Assembly (NCBI RefSeq): GCF_007164525.1
Contig: NZ_AP019791.1
Location: 2,715,501 to 2,779,500, forward strand
DNA length: 64,000 nucleotides
DNA from: Rubrobacter xylanophilus
GTDB taxonomy: Bacteria; Actinomycetota; Rubrobacteria; Rubrobacterales; Rubrobacteraceae
Reading direction: 5' to 3'
The position numbers were made by a program, and so were the translations under genes. Position 1 is the first letter of the stretch; every line of letters begins with the position of its first letter. The notes beneath the pieces are model-generated. The model searched no databases and was not told the origin of the DNA. It was given only the letters and a program-made list of their open reading frames with translations. Positions 18,689-27,578 of this stretch are shown piece after piece.

Positions 18689-19677
18689 GGCCGCCTCCCC
18701 TGGCGCAGCAGGCCGAGCAGCCCTGGACCGGCGAGGGCCACCACCACGATGAGCCCGTTGATGAGGGTCTGCCACCAGCTGGGGACGCCCATGAAGGAGA
18801 CGATGCTCTGGAAGAGGCCCAGCACGATCACGCCAAGGATGGTGCCGAAGACCCCGCCCTGACCGCCGCTGAGGCGGGTGCCCCCGATGACGACCGCGAC
18901 GATGGAGCTGAGGGTGAGCGGCTCGCCGATTAGGGGATCTCCCGTGGAGGTGCTGAGCGTCATCGCCAGCCCGGCCAGAGCGGCCATGAACCCGGCGATG
19001 CAGTAGGAGGCGAGCCTGACCGGTGAGACCGGTACCCCGCTGACGAAGGCGGAGAGCTGGTCCCCGCCGGTGGCGTACAGGTAGACCCCGTAGCGGGTTG
19101 AGCGCAGCAGCCCCCAGGCGAGGAGCACCAGCACCGCCGCCCAGAAGACCATGGGCAGCCCGAGGGGATCGGCCTGGTAGGCGGAGAGCAGGCCCTGCGG
19201 GACGGAGCCCCCGGGGCTGGGCATCACGTAGAGGGCGAGCCCGGAGAAGACGAAGCTGGTGGCGAAGGTGGTCACGATGGGCTGGAAGCGCAGGTAGGCC
19301 ACGCAAGCCCCGTTCACCGCCCCGGCGAGGGTGCCGGCCAGGAGTCCGGCGGCCACGGCGAGCAGGATCCGGGAGGCGTCCGGGGATTCGCCGAGGGTGC
19401 TCACGATGAGGACGTTGGACAGGGAGAGGATGGCCCCCAAGGAGAGGTCTATCCCGCCGCCGATGACCACCACGGTCTGACCCGCGGCCAGCAGCAGCAG
19501 CGGCAGGTAGGTCATGAGGTTTCCGCCGAGGACGGCGGGGTTGAAGAAGTTGGGCTGCAGGGCGTAGTTCGCAGCCGCCGCGGCCACGAGCAGCACGAGC
19601 GCGAAGGCGTAGGACTGACGCAGCGCCGCCTCGCGCAGCCTGCCCCGCCGCGGGAGCGCCTGAGCCGCCCTCATCAT
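18685..19677 (-). CDS. ABC sugar transporter permease (RbsC-type)
   Basis: 330 residues. AAGQTVVVIGGGIDLSLGAI and VVIGGTRLSGGQGGVFGTIL match the CUT2 permease signatures and align with the partner permease downstream, so the membrane channel is probably a heterodimer rather than the homodimer of RbsC. Both ends overlap neighbouring genes by four bases (19674-19677 with the ATPase, 18685-18688 with the other permease). Confidence 0.9.
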   Translation of the reverse strand: MMRAAQALPRRGRLREAALRQSYAFALVLLVAAAAANYALQPNFFNPAVLGGNLMTYLPLLLLAAGQTVVVIGGGIDLSLGAILSLSNVLIVSTLGESPDASRILLAVAAGLLAGTLAGAVNGACVAYLRFQPIVTTFATSFVFSGLALYVMPSPGGSVPQGLLSAYQADPLGLPMVFWAAVLVLLAWGLLRSTRYGVYLYATGGDQLSAFVSGVPVSPVRLASYCIAGFMAALAGLAMTLSTSTGDPLIGEPLTLSSIVAVVIGGTRLSGGQGGVFGTILGVIVLGLFQSIVSFMGVPSWWQTLINGLIVVVALAGPGLLGLLRQGRRP

Positions 19678-21179
19678 CGCTCGCCCCCGGAGCCCACGCT
19701 GGCCGAGACCAGCGCGGACCTCGTGAGCTCGGTGCTCCTCAGCTCTTTGCGCACCCTCCCCTCGCGCATGACGAGCACCCTGTCGCAGAGCCCCAGAAGC
19801 TCCTCGTCGTCGCTGCTATAGAACAGGATGGCCACCCCCTCCTTCCTGAGATCCCCGAGCATCGCGTAGAGCTCGCCCTTGGCGCCCACGTCGACGCCCT
19901 TCGTCGGGTCGTCGAGCAGCAGTATCCGCGGCCGGCGCAGCAGCCACTTGCCGAGAACGACCTTCTGGGCGTTGCCGCCGCTCAGGGTGTTCACCGGGTC
20001 GTCGAGCGAGCCCATGACGATCCCGAGCTCCCCGGCGATCCTCTCGGCGTCCCGGCGGGCGCGCTTGATGCGCAGCAGCCTCCCGTAGCGCCGCCAGGAG
20101 GGGAGCAGGAGGTTCTCCAGGATGGAGCGCACCTGCAGAAGCCCCTCCCTGCCTCGGTCGCCGGGGACGAAGGCCATCCCCCGGCGCATGGCCTGCCGGG
20201 GATGGGCGAGGCGTGCTTCCCTGCCCTCCAGCAGGATGCGGCCGGAGTGGGGGAGGGCCCCAAAGAGGGCCCTGAGCAGCTCGGTCTGGCCCTGGCCCTG
20301 GAGCCCGCCGAGCCCCACGACCTCTCCCCTCGCGAGCTCCAGGCTCACCCCGTCCACCCCCGGGGCCCGGAGGTCCTGCACCCGGAGGAACGCCTCTTCC
20401 CCGGCGGGTCCCGGGGGGTGTTCGATGCGGCGCTCGGCGACCCCGCCCTCGATCATCAGGGAGATGAGCTCCTCCTCGGTGGTCTTCGAGAGCTCGGCCT
20501 CACCGACGTTCCTGCCGCTGCGGAGCACCACCGCCCGGTCGGCGATCCGGAAGATCTCCTCCATCCGGTGGGAGACGAAGACGAGCGCCATCCCCTCCGC
20601 CTTCCAGCTTCGTACCAGCTCGAAGAGGCGGGCGACCTGCTCACCGTCGAGGCTGGCGGTGGCCTCGTCCAGGATCATGACGCGGGGCTTGGCGCTCAAG
20701 GCTTTGAGGATCTCCACGATCTGGCGCTCGCCGGGGGAGAGGCCGGAGACGAGGGCGCCGGGTTCCAGGCGTGGCCCGACCACCCCCCGGAAGAGCTCCA
20801 ACAGGTTCGCCGTCCGCTCCCGCCGCTCGCGCTTTTTCACGAGCCCGCGGGAGAGGGGCTCGTGGGCCAGCCAGATGTTCTCCGCCACCGTCATGTCAGG
20901 GATCAGGCTCAGCTCCTGGTAGACGGCGGCGATGCCCGCCCTGCGGGCGGCGTGCGGGGAGGAGAAGCGCGTCTCCTCCCCGTCGAGGAGCAGCGTACCC
21001 GAGTCGGGGACGACCGCTCCGGTGAGGATCTTGCCCAGCGTGCTCTTGCCGCTGCCGTTGGCGCCCATGAGGGCCACCACCTCCCCGGAGGAGACCTCCA
21101 GGTTGCCGTCGGCGAGCGCTACCACGCCGCCGTAGCGCTTGGCGAGATGCCGGGCGGAGAGGGAGACCTCGCCGGGCAT
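19674..21179 (-). CDS. ABC sugar transporter ATP-binding protein, two domains (RbsA-type)
   Basis: 501 residues, two fused ABC domains, as in RbsA/MglA/XylG. The first has Walker A GANGSGKST near 39, signature LSPGERQIVE and VMILDEATASLD. The second has the degenerate P-loop GLQGQGQT usual in this family, signature LSGGNAQKVVLG and ILLLDDPTKGVD. It powers the permease pair encoded just downstream. The gene starts four bases after the binding-protein gene stops. Confidence 0.92.
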   Translation of the reverse strand: MPGEVSLSARHLAKRYGGVVALADGNLEVSSGEVVALMGANGSGKSTLGKILTGAVVPDSGTLLLDGEETRFSSPHAARRAGIAAVYQELSLIPDMTVAENIWLAHEPLSRGLVKKRERRERTANLLELFRGVVGPRLEPGALVSGLSPGERQIVEILKALSAKPRVMILDEATASLDGEQVARLFELVRSWKAEGMALVFVSHRMEEIFRIADRAVVLRSGRNVGEAELSKTTEEELISLMIEGGVAERRIEHPPGPAGEEAFLRVQDLRAPGVDGVSLELARGEVVGLGGLQGQGQTELLRALFGALPHSGRILLEGREARLAHPRQAMRRGMAFVPGDRGREGLLQVRSILENLLLPSWRRYGRLLRIKRARRDAERIAGELGIVMGSLDDPVNTLSGGNAQKVVLGKWLLRRPRILLLDDPTKGVDVGAKGELYAMLGDLRKEGVAILFYSSDDEELLGLCDRVLVMREGRVRKELRSTELTRSALVSASVGSGGER

Positions 21180-21183
21180 CGCT

Positions 21184-22281
21184 CTACTGCCTGAAGTAGC
21201 TCTGAGCCTTCTCGCGGCTGATGATGCCGTCGAGGACGTACTCGCCCTCCCTGTCCCTGACCTGCCGGTACCACTCGTCGAAGTTCTGGTCGTTCACCAC
21301 GCCGGGGATGGGGACGTAGATGGTGTTGTTGGCCTCGCCGGAGAGCACACCTTCCTTGAGCTCCTTGCCCTGGAGCATCTCCACGGCGATCCGCAGCCCG
21401 CTCGCCCCGACGCCGGGCGGGTTGATCACGCCGTAGGACGAGAAGTCCTCGTTCTGCTGGCGCAGCTCGTTCCACAGCCGCATGTACCCGAGACGGGCCT
21501 CCCCGACGACCACCGGGAACCGCTCCGGATCGGAGGCGATGATGGCCTGCAGCACCCCGCGGGCCATGCCGTCCTGGGTCCAGACTCCGTCGATGTCGGT
21601 CTCGGAGGCGAGGATGTTGGACATCTTCTGCTGGCCGGTGGCCTGGTCCCAGTTGGCGTTGGCCTCGGCGATGACCTCTATGCCGGGGTTCTGCGAGAAG
21701 ACCTCCTTGACGGCGTCGTAGCGGGCTTCGTTGGCCGGATGGCCGGCGATGCCGTTTATGACCACCACGTTGCCCTCGCCGCCGAGCTGCTCGACGAGCC
21801 ACTCGGCACTCCGTCGGGCCCACTCACCCTGGTCTATGACCACGTTGGTCGCCCCCTCGGCCGGTATCTCCTGGTCGACGGAGATGACGACGATCCCGGC
21901 GTCCGAGGCTTCCTTTATGACCTGGTTGAGCCCGGTGACCGAGTTGGGGTTGACGATGATCGCGTCGACCCCCCGATTGATGAGGTTCCGCATCTGCTGG
22001 ATCTGACCCTGCACGTCCACGTCGGCGCTCTCGATGACGAGCTCCTCGGTCAGCCCCTCGTCCATGTACTCCCTGTTGACCCGCTCGAGGTCCTGGATCA
22101 TCTGGGTCCGCCACTCGCTGCTGATGAAGCCGTTGGAGACCCCGATGGTGTACGGTGCGCCGTCCTCCGAACCCTGCGAGCCGCCGCCCCCGCCGCAGGC
22201 CGCGACGAGCAGCACCGCCGCAAGAGCGGCCACGAGCGCCACCACCCTTCCGTGCCCCCACCTTCCAGAAAAAGAACCCAT
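21184..22281 (-). CDS. Sugar ABC transporter substrate-binding lipoprotein
   Basis: 365 residues. The signal peptide ends in the lipobox LLVAACGG (lipidated Cys29). The mature part is a type I periplasmic-binding fold like RbsB/XylF (YTIGVSNGFISSEWRTQMI, INRGVDAIIVNPNS, VVISVDQEI). It captures the sugar outside the membrane for the CUT2 importer. The start at ATG 22281 is set by the signal peptide; the frame itself is open much further upstream. Most similar families bind ribose, xylose, inositol or related polyols. Confidence 0.9.
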   Translation of the reverse strand: MGSFSGRWGHGRVVALVAALAAVLLVAACGGGGGSQGSEDGAPYTIGVSNGFISSEWRTQMIQDLERVNREYMDEGLTEELVIESADVDVQGQIQQMRNLINRGVDAIIVNPNSVTGLNQVIKEASDAGIVVISVDQEIPAEGATNVVIDQGEWARRSAEWLVEQLGGEGNVVVINGIAGHPANEARYDAVKEVFSQNPGIEVIAEANANWDQATGQQKMSNILASETDIDGVWTQDGMARGVLQAIIASDPERFPVVVGEARLGYMRLWNELRQQNEDFSSYGVINPPGVGASGLRIAVEMLQGKELKEGVLSGEANNTIYVPIPGVVNDQNFDEWYRQVRDREGEYVLDGIISREKAQSYFRQ

Positions 22282-22322
22282 GCCTGTTTGCTCCTCCTTT
22301 CCCTTCCGTCCTTTTTGCGGGC

Positions 22323-23531
22323 TTACCCTCCGGCCGGCCTCCCGGCCCTCCGGCGGATCCTCTCTTGCGCCGTCTCCTCGATCGTCTCCGGGCGCAGCAC
22401 GTGCTCGACCACCATCGCCGCCGCCCCGTGTATCCCGGCCCGGTCGTCGAGCTCCGACGGCACGATCTGCAGGTGCCGCGTCGCCAGCGGCAGCGAGCGC
22501 TGGTAGACGACGGAGCGTATCCCGGCGAAGAGCTGCTCGTGGGCGTGCGCCAGATCCCCGCCGATGATGATCACCGCCGGGTTGAAGAAGTTGACCAAAC
22601 TCGCCAGCACCTCCCCGATGAGCTCGCCGGCGGTCCGCACGAGCCGGGCCGCGGCCGGGTTGCCGGCCCGCACGAGCCCCACGACGTCCCTGCTCCCCGT
22701 CGCCGGATACCCCAGCCCGCTCAGCTGCTTGGCCAGCGCCCACCCGCCCGCGACGGCCTCGACGCAGGCCACGTTGCCGCACCGGCAGACGGTCTCCTCG
22801 TGGCCGCTGATCCTGATGTGCCCGATGTCCCCGGCCGCGCCCCGCTCCCCGCGGTGGATCCTGCCGCCCGCCACGATGCCGCAGCCGATGCCGGTCGCCA
22901 CCTTGACGAAGAGCAAGTGCTCCACCTCCGGCCAGTTCACCCGGTGCTCCCCGAGCGCCATGATGTTGACGTCGTTGTCCACCAGCACGGGCACCCTGCC
23001 GAACCTCTCCACGAACCGCTCCGGGATGGGTACCCGGTCCCAGCCAGGCATGATGGGCGGGCTCACCGCCTGCCCGCGGGCGAAATCCACCGGCCCCGGC
23101 ACCCCTATGCCTATGCCCCAGACTTCCTCGACGCTCCTGCCGGCCTCCTCCAGAAGCTCCTCGAACCTGTCCTGCACCCACCCGAGCACCGCGTCCGGGC
23201 CCTGCGCTATGTCCAGCTCCGCCGGCAGCTCCACCAGCGGTCTTCCCCCGAGATCCGCCACCGCCAGCCGGCAGTGGGTGGCCCCGAGATCCGCCGCGAG
23301 CACCACGCCGGCCTCCCGGTTGAAACGGAGTACCATCGGCGGCCGCCCGCCCGTGGAGACCCCTTCCTTGGTCTCCAGAACCAGACCGGCCTCCATGAGG
23401 ACGTCCACCCGCTGCGAGACCGTCGCCCGGGTCAGCCCCGTCACCGCCGCCAGCTCCGCCCGCGTCCGGGCCCGCCCGCTGCGGATCAGCTCGAAGATCT
23501 GCCCCACCGTCCAGCTCTCTCCCGGCCTCAT
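22323..23531 (-). CDS. ROK family transcriptional regulator
   Basis: An N-terminal winged helix (AVTGLTRATVSQRVDVLMEA) precedes a sugar-kinase-like ROK domain with DLGATHCRLAV, VDNDVNIMALGEH and the zinc motif CRCGNVACVEA. These proteins usually repress sugar genes and release DNA on binding a sugar. Start: AGAGAGG fits ATG 23531; the frame also has a GTG at 23552 without a proper ribosome site. It heads the ABC/dehydrogenase operon and probably controls it through AT-rich sites upstream. Confidence 0.9.
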   Translation of the reverse strand: MRPGESWTVGQIFELIRSGRARTRAELAAVTGLTRATVSQRVDVLMEAGLVLETKEGVSTGGRPPMVLRFNREAGVVLAADLGATHCRLAVADLGGRPLVELPAELDIAQGPDAVLGWVQDRFEELLEEAGRSVEEVWGIGIGVPGPVDFARGQAVSPPIMPGWDRVPIPERFVERFGRVPVLVDNDVNIMALGEHRVNWPEVEHLLFVKVATGIGCGIVAGGRIHRGERGAAGDIGHIRISGHEETVCRCGNVACVEAVAGGWALAKQLSGLGYPATGSRDVVGLVRAGNPAAARLVRTAGELIGEVLASLVNFFNPAVIIIGGDLAHAHEQLFAGIRSVVYQRSLPLATRHLQIVPSELDDRAGIHGAAAMVVEHVLRPETIEETAQERIRRRAGRPAGG

Positions 23532-23564
23532 CCCAGACCTCTCTTTTCCCACCTTTGAACTTTT

Positions 23565-23650
23565 GTTGGATCATTAGATCATAATTCGACAGTTTTGTAA
23601 ATATAAAAAGCAAAAGTCCAGATAAAAAATTTATAGATAACTAAAAGTGA
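23565..23650. promoter_or_regulatory. AT-rich control region between the ROK/ABC operon and IPP isomerase
   Basis: This is an unusually AT-rich island in a very GC-rich window. It contains AAATTTATAGATAA (23627-23640) and a spaced repeat GATCATTAGATC. The first resembles the palindrome AAATTTATAAATTT found upstream of the second ROK gene. It probably holds the promoter and operator of the minus-strand operon; exact promoter boxes are not clear. Confidence 0.5.
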
Positions 23651-23810
23651 TCGGATAACGCATTCTATGCACGGTTTGCGTGGGGCTTTTGTGTGTTTGG
23701 CGCTGACAAGTCTCTGGGGATGGGGGTTTGGATGCGTGTGATCCCGGCGGCGAATATACTGGCGTCTTCGGGAAGCTCTGGGCGTGTGCCGAAGGGGGTG
23801 GGAGAGGTCC

Positions 23811-24854
23811 GTGGCGGAGGACGCGTTCGAGGGCGCCGGGGAGGCTGGGACGGCCCGGCGCAAGCGGGAGCACATACGCATCTGTCTGGAGGAGGATGTG
23901 GATCACCCGGTGCTCACCACTGGCTTCGAGCGCTACAGGGTGCCCTACGCGAGCCTGCCGGAGCTGGACCTCGCCGACGTGGACCTCTCGTGCGGGATGC
24001 TCGGGCGGCGGCTCTCGATGCCGTTCATGATCCTGAGCATGACCGGGGGGGCGAAGCTCTCGCGCACCATCAACCGCAACCTCGCGCGGGCCGCCCAGGA
24101 GTGCCGGGTGGCGTTGGGGCTCGGCTCGATGCGGATAGCGCTGGAGGATCCCGCGGCCGCGGAGAGCTTCCGCGTGCGCGACCTCTGCCCGGACGTCCCC
24201 CTGTGGGCCAACCTGGGGGCGGCGCAGCTGAACCGGGGCTTCGGCGTGGAGGAGTGCCGCAGGATCGTCGAGGTCTCGGGCGCCGACGGGCTGTGCCTGC
24301 ACCTGAACGCCCTGCAGGAGGCCGCCCAGCCCGGGGGCGACACGAACTGGTCGGGGATAGCGGAGAGGATCGCCGCCGTAGCCGAACGCCTCGACGTACC
24401 GGTGATCGTCAAGGAGGTCGGTTTCGGTATCGGAGCCGGGACGGCCCGGACGCTCGGAGAGCTTCCCGTCTGGGGGGTCGACGTCGGAGGCGCGGGCGGG
24501 ACCTCGTGGCTGGAGGTGGAGAAGCGGGCCTGGGGCAGAGACGATCTGGACGCCTTCGACGAGTTCGGAACCCCAACAGCCGAGAGCATCCGCGCCGTCC
24601 GCCGCTACTGCCCGGACAAGGCCGTCATAGGCTCCGGCGGCATACGCACCGGCGTGGACGCGGTCAAGGCCATGGCCCTCGGCGCGGACCTCGTCGGCGT
24701 GGCCCGCCCGCTCCTGCGTCCAGCCACCAGGTCGGCGGAGGCCGTAACTCTCTGGCTCCAGCGCTTCCGGGAGGAGATGCGCCTGGCAGCCTTCTGCGCC
24801 GGAGCCCGGACCCCGTCCGACCTCCAGCGGCTGGAGCTGCTCCCCCTTGCCTGA
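23811..24854 (+). CDS. fni: Type 2 isopentenyl-diphosphate delta-isomerase
   Basis: About 347 residues. This FMN- and NAD(P)H-dependent enzyme interconverts IPP and DMAPP. Visible motifs are MPFMILSMTGGAKLSRTINR, VALGLGSMRIAL, VIVKEVGFGIG, GVDVGGAGGTSW and the FMN-phosphate site IGSGGIRTGVDAVKAMALGA. Start: GGAGAGG at 23801-23807 favours GTG 23811; the frame is open to GTG 23784. It stands alone between two sugar loci, with no other isoprenoid gene in the window. Confidence 0.92.
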   Translation: MAEDAFEGAGEAGTARRKREHIRICLEEDVDHPVLTTGFERYRVPYASLPELDLADVDLSCGMLGRRLSMPFMILSMTGGAKLSRTINRNLARAAQECRVALGLGSMRIALEDPAAAESFRVRDLCPDVPLWANLGAAQLNRGFGVEECRRIVEVSGADGLCLHLNALQEAAQPGGDTNWSGIAERIAAVAERLDVPVIVKEVGFGIGAGTARTLGELPVWGVDVGGAGGTSWLEVEKRAWGRDDLDAFDEFGTPTAESIRAVRRYCPDKAVIGSGGIRTGVDAVKAMALGADLVGVARPLLRPATRSAEAVTLWLQRFREEMRLAAFCAGARTPSDLQRLELLPLA

Positions 24855-24856
24855 CG

Positions 24857-24955
24857 ACTTAATTAAGTAAATTTATAAATTTGTCCGGAAATGGCTTGAT
24901 ATATCGCCGCCGTGTGCCTAGGATGTGGGTTCAGATACGTAGTTTATAAAGTAAG
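24857..24955. promoter_or_regulatory. Palindromes upstream of the second ROK operon
   Basis: Two adjacent perfect palindromes, ACTTAATTAAGT (24857-24868) and AAATTTATAAATTT (24869-24882), follow the fni stop. A related half, AGTTTATAAAGT, lies at 24941-24952 close to the ROK start. Their AT content and symmetry suggest operators for the ROK regulator, perhaps with DNA looping between two sites. Confidence 0.5.
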
Positions 24956-24967
24956 CTAGCTAAGTGG

Positions 24968-26194
24968 GTGATGGCGCGAGAGGGGACGAGGCTTGCGGGG
25001 CGGGTGACCGGGCATCTACGCCGGCACAACCGTTCGGTGGTGTTGGAGTTGATCCGTACCAGGGGACCCCTTTCCCGGGCGGCGCTGGTGGAGGCGACCA
25101 ACCTGAGCCTGCCGACGGTGATAGAGATAGTGGAGCAGCTCGAGAACGAGGGGCTCGTGAGGAAGGTGGGCGAGGGGCCGTCCACGGGGGGGAGGCGTCC
25201 CGCCCTGATAGAGCTTGTTCCCGACGCTTTCTTCGCGCTGGGGGTGGAGCTCGGGACACGGACGACCACCGTGGTGCTCACCGATCTGCGGGCGGTGGTG
25301 CGGGCCCGGGAGAGCGTACCCTCCAGGATGTCCGAGGGGCCGGAGGCCACCTACGAGCGGATGGTCGAGGCGCTGCGGTCCTTCGAGGGGCAGCTCTCGG
25401 GGCCGGAGGGGAAGGTTTTGGGGATCGGGGTGGCCTTTCCGGCTCCCGTTCTCGATCGTTTCGGCGCCGCCTTCAGCCCCCCGAGCTATCCGGGGTGGGG
25501 TGAGATCCGGGTCGGGGAGTTGCTTTCCCGGCGGTACGGGTTGCCGGTGATCGTGGACAACGACGCCAACGCCCGGGCGATAGGGGAGCATCTCTTCGGG
25601 GTGGGGCAGGGGCACGACGACATGTTCTACTTCGTGTGTCATCGAGGGGTGGGTGGGGCGGCCATCATGGACGGGCGGCTCCGCCGGGGGGCGCACGGCG
25701 GGGCGGGGGAGATCGGGCACACCCTCGTAGATCCCGAGGGGCCGCGGTGCGGGTGCGGCAGGTACGGTTGTCTCGAGGCCTTCGTGGGACGCGCGGCCAT
25801 CGCCCGGCGGGCCCGGCGGTTGTTCTCGCTCTCGGGCCGGAGCGGCATCTCCGGCGTGCCGTTGGAGGAGGTCAAAGCGGAGCACGTAATCCGGGCCGCA
25901 TGCGAGGGAGACGAGCTGGCGGCGCAGGTCATCCGGGAGACGGGGAGGTATCTCGGGGTTGGCATCGCCAACGTGGCCAACCTCTTCGACCCTTCGCTCG
26001 TGGTGGTGGGTGGTTCGACCGCGGTGGCCGGGGACCTCTTGCTGGAGCCCGCCAGGGAGGTTCTGCGGGAGCGGGGCCTGGGTGGTATAGGCGAGGAGGT
26101 GCAGGTGCTTTCCAGCCGGCTCGGGGAGGATGCCGGGGCGGTGGGGGCGGCCGCGCTCGTGTTGCAGGAGCTATTCGCCGTTCGCATGGGTTGA
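24968..26194 (+). CDS. ROK family transcriptional regulator
   Basis: 408 residues (GTG 24968, with ATG 24971 possible). N-terminal winged helix around LVEATNLSLPTVIEIVEQLE, then a ROK domain with GVELGTRTTTVVL, VDNDANARAIGEHLFG and the zinc motif CGCGRYGCLEA. It is related to, but distinct from, the ROK regulator at 22323. It heads the CUT1-type ABC, glycosidase and kinase operon and probably represses it until a sugar binds. No strong ribosome site precedes the start, so expression may be low or leaderless. Confidence 0.9.
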   Translation: MMAREGTRLAGRVTGHLRRHNRSVVLELIRTRGPLSRAALVEATNLSLPTVIEIVEQLENEGLVRKVGEGPSTGGRRPALIELVPDAFFALGVELGTRTTTVVLTDLRAVVRARESVPSRMSEGPEATYERMVEALRSFEGQLSGPEGKVLGIGVAFPAPVLDRFGAAFSPPSYPGWGEIRVGELLSRRYGLPVIVDNDANARAIGEHLFGVGQGHDDMFYFVCHRGVGGAAIMDGRLRRGAHGGAGEIGHTLVDPEGPRCGCGRYGCLEAFVGRAAIARRARRLFSLSGRSGISGVPLEEVKAEHVIRAACEGDELAAQVIRETGRYLGVGIANVANLFDPSLVVVGGSTAVAGDLLLEPAREVLRERGLGGIGEEVQVLSSRLGEDAGAVGAAALVLQELFAVRMG

Positions 26195-26211
26195 TCGGAA
26201 GAGAGCAGGGG

Positions 26212-27531
26212 GTGAGCGGAAAAGTGACGAGAGGTGGCTTTACGCGTGGGGAATTCTTGCGGATGGGGGGCGTGGCCTCCCTCGCCGTCATGCTCGGCGG
26301 GTGCGGTTTCGGCACCGGTCAGCAGAGGTCCGGTGGAGGAGGGGACAGCGCCACGATCTGGGACATAAGCACCGGAGAGCAGCAGGAGCTCATCAGGAGG
26401 ATGGTGGAACAGTTCAACTCCTCGCACGATGTCTCCGTGTCGGTGCAGTTCTTCCAGAACGACCCGTTCAAGAACAAGCTGCGCACCGCCATGGGCGCCG
26501 GGAACCCTCCGGACGTCTTCTACGGCTGGGGAGGGGGCGTACTCAAGTCCTACGTCGATGCCGGCAAGGTGTACGCGCTGCCGGAGTCGGTGGATACCGG
26601 GAGGTTCTTCGACTCCGTCATGGAGGGGGTTACCTTCGGCGGGGAGATCTACGGCGTACCGATAATGGGCACCCAGCCGGTACTCTTCTACTACAACCGG
26701 CAGATCTTCGAGGAGCACGGTCTGCAACCCCCCGACACGTGGTCCGGGCTGCTCGACGCCGTGAGGGACCTCAAGCGGGCGGGAGTCACCCCCATAGCCC
26801 TCGCCGGGCAGAACAAGTGGACGAACATGATGTACGAGGAGTACCTCGTGGACAGGATAGGCGGGCCCGGGCCCTTCCAGAGGGTGCTCGACCGGGAGCC
26901 CGACGCCTGGTCCGACCCGGCGTTCATCGAGGCCAACACCATGATCCAGGAGCTCGTCGCCCTGGGAGCTTTCCCCTCCAACTTCGCCTCGCTCAACTAC
27001 GACACGGGCCAGTCCACCCAGCTGCTGTACACCGGCGAGGCGGCGATGCAGCTCATGGGGGCCTGGGACTACCAGGCGATCCTCACCAACGCACCAGAGT
27101 TCATCGAGAGCGGCGAGCTCGGCTGGTTCGCCTTCCCGCGCGTGGAGGGAGGTGAGGGAGACCCGAAGAACGTGGCGGGAAACCTGACCAACTTCTACTC
27201 CATCTCGGAGGCTTCGGAGGCGAAGGAGGTGGCGCTCACCTTCTTCGAGGACGCCGTGATGAACGATGCCTGGGTGGACGGGCTGGTGGACATCGGGCTC
27301 GTTCCTCCCGTGGAGGGGATAGAACGCAAGCTTCGGGACCGGGACAACTCCGACTGGCTTACTTTCGTTTATGAGCTGGCACGGGAGGCCCCGCACTACA
27401 CCCTCTCGTGGGACCAGGCCCTTCCTCCGAGGGCGGCGCAGGCGCTGCTCACCAACCTGGACCGGCTGTTCCTGCGGGAGATCACGCCGAGGCAGTTCTC
27501 CCGGAACATGAACGAGGCGATGAACCTGTAG
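26212..27531 (+). CDS. Sugar ABC transporter substrate-binding lipoprotein (CUT1 type)
   Basis: About 439 residues. The N-terminus TRGEFLRMGGVASLAVMLGG ends in a lipobox Cys (Cys31 from GTG 26212); its Arg-rich front could suit Sec or Tat export. The rest is a family 1 extracellular solute-binding protein (QFNSSHDVSVSVQFFQNDPF, MGAGNPPDVFYGWGGG). It would deliver oligosaccharides to the two permeases that follow. Start: AGGGGG just upstream supports 26212, with GTG 26224 also possible. No ATPase gene is in this operon, so a shared MsiK-type ATPase elsewhere is expected. Confidence 0.9.
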   Translation: MSGKVTRGGFTRGEFLRMGGVASLAVMLGGCGFGTGQQRSGGGGDSATIWDISTGEQQELIRRMVEQFNSSHDVSVSVQFFQNDPFKNKLRTAMGAGNPPDVFYGWGGGVLKSYVDAGKVYALPESVDTGRFFDSVMEGVTFGGEIYGVPIMGTQPVLFYYNRQIFEEHGLQPPDTWSGLLDAVRDLKRAGVTPIALAGQNKWTNMMYEEYLVDRIGGPGPFQRVLDREPDAWSDPAFIEANTMIQELVALGAFPSNFASLNYDTGQSTQLLYTGEAAMQLMGAWDYQAILTNAPEFIESGELGWFAFPRVEGGEGDPKNVAGNLTNFYSISEASEAKEVALTFFEDAVMNDAWVDGLVDIGLVPPVEGIERKLRDRDNSDWLTFVYELAREAPHYTLSWDQALPPRAAQALLTNLDRLFLREITPRQFSRNMNEAMNL

Positions 27532-27578
27532 CTCGGACGGCGGAGGAGGGTGCAGGAGGAGACTGTAAGGAGGCGCAA

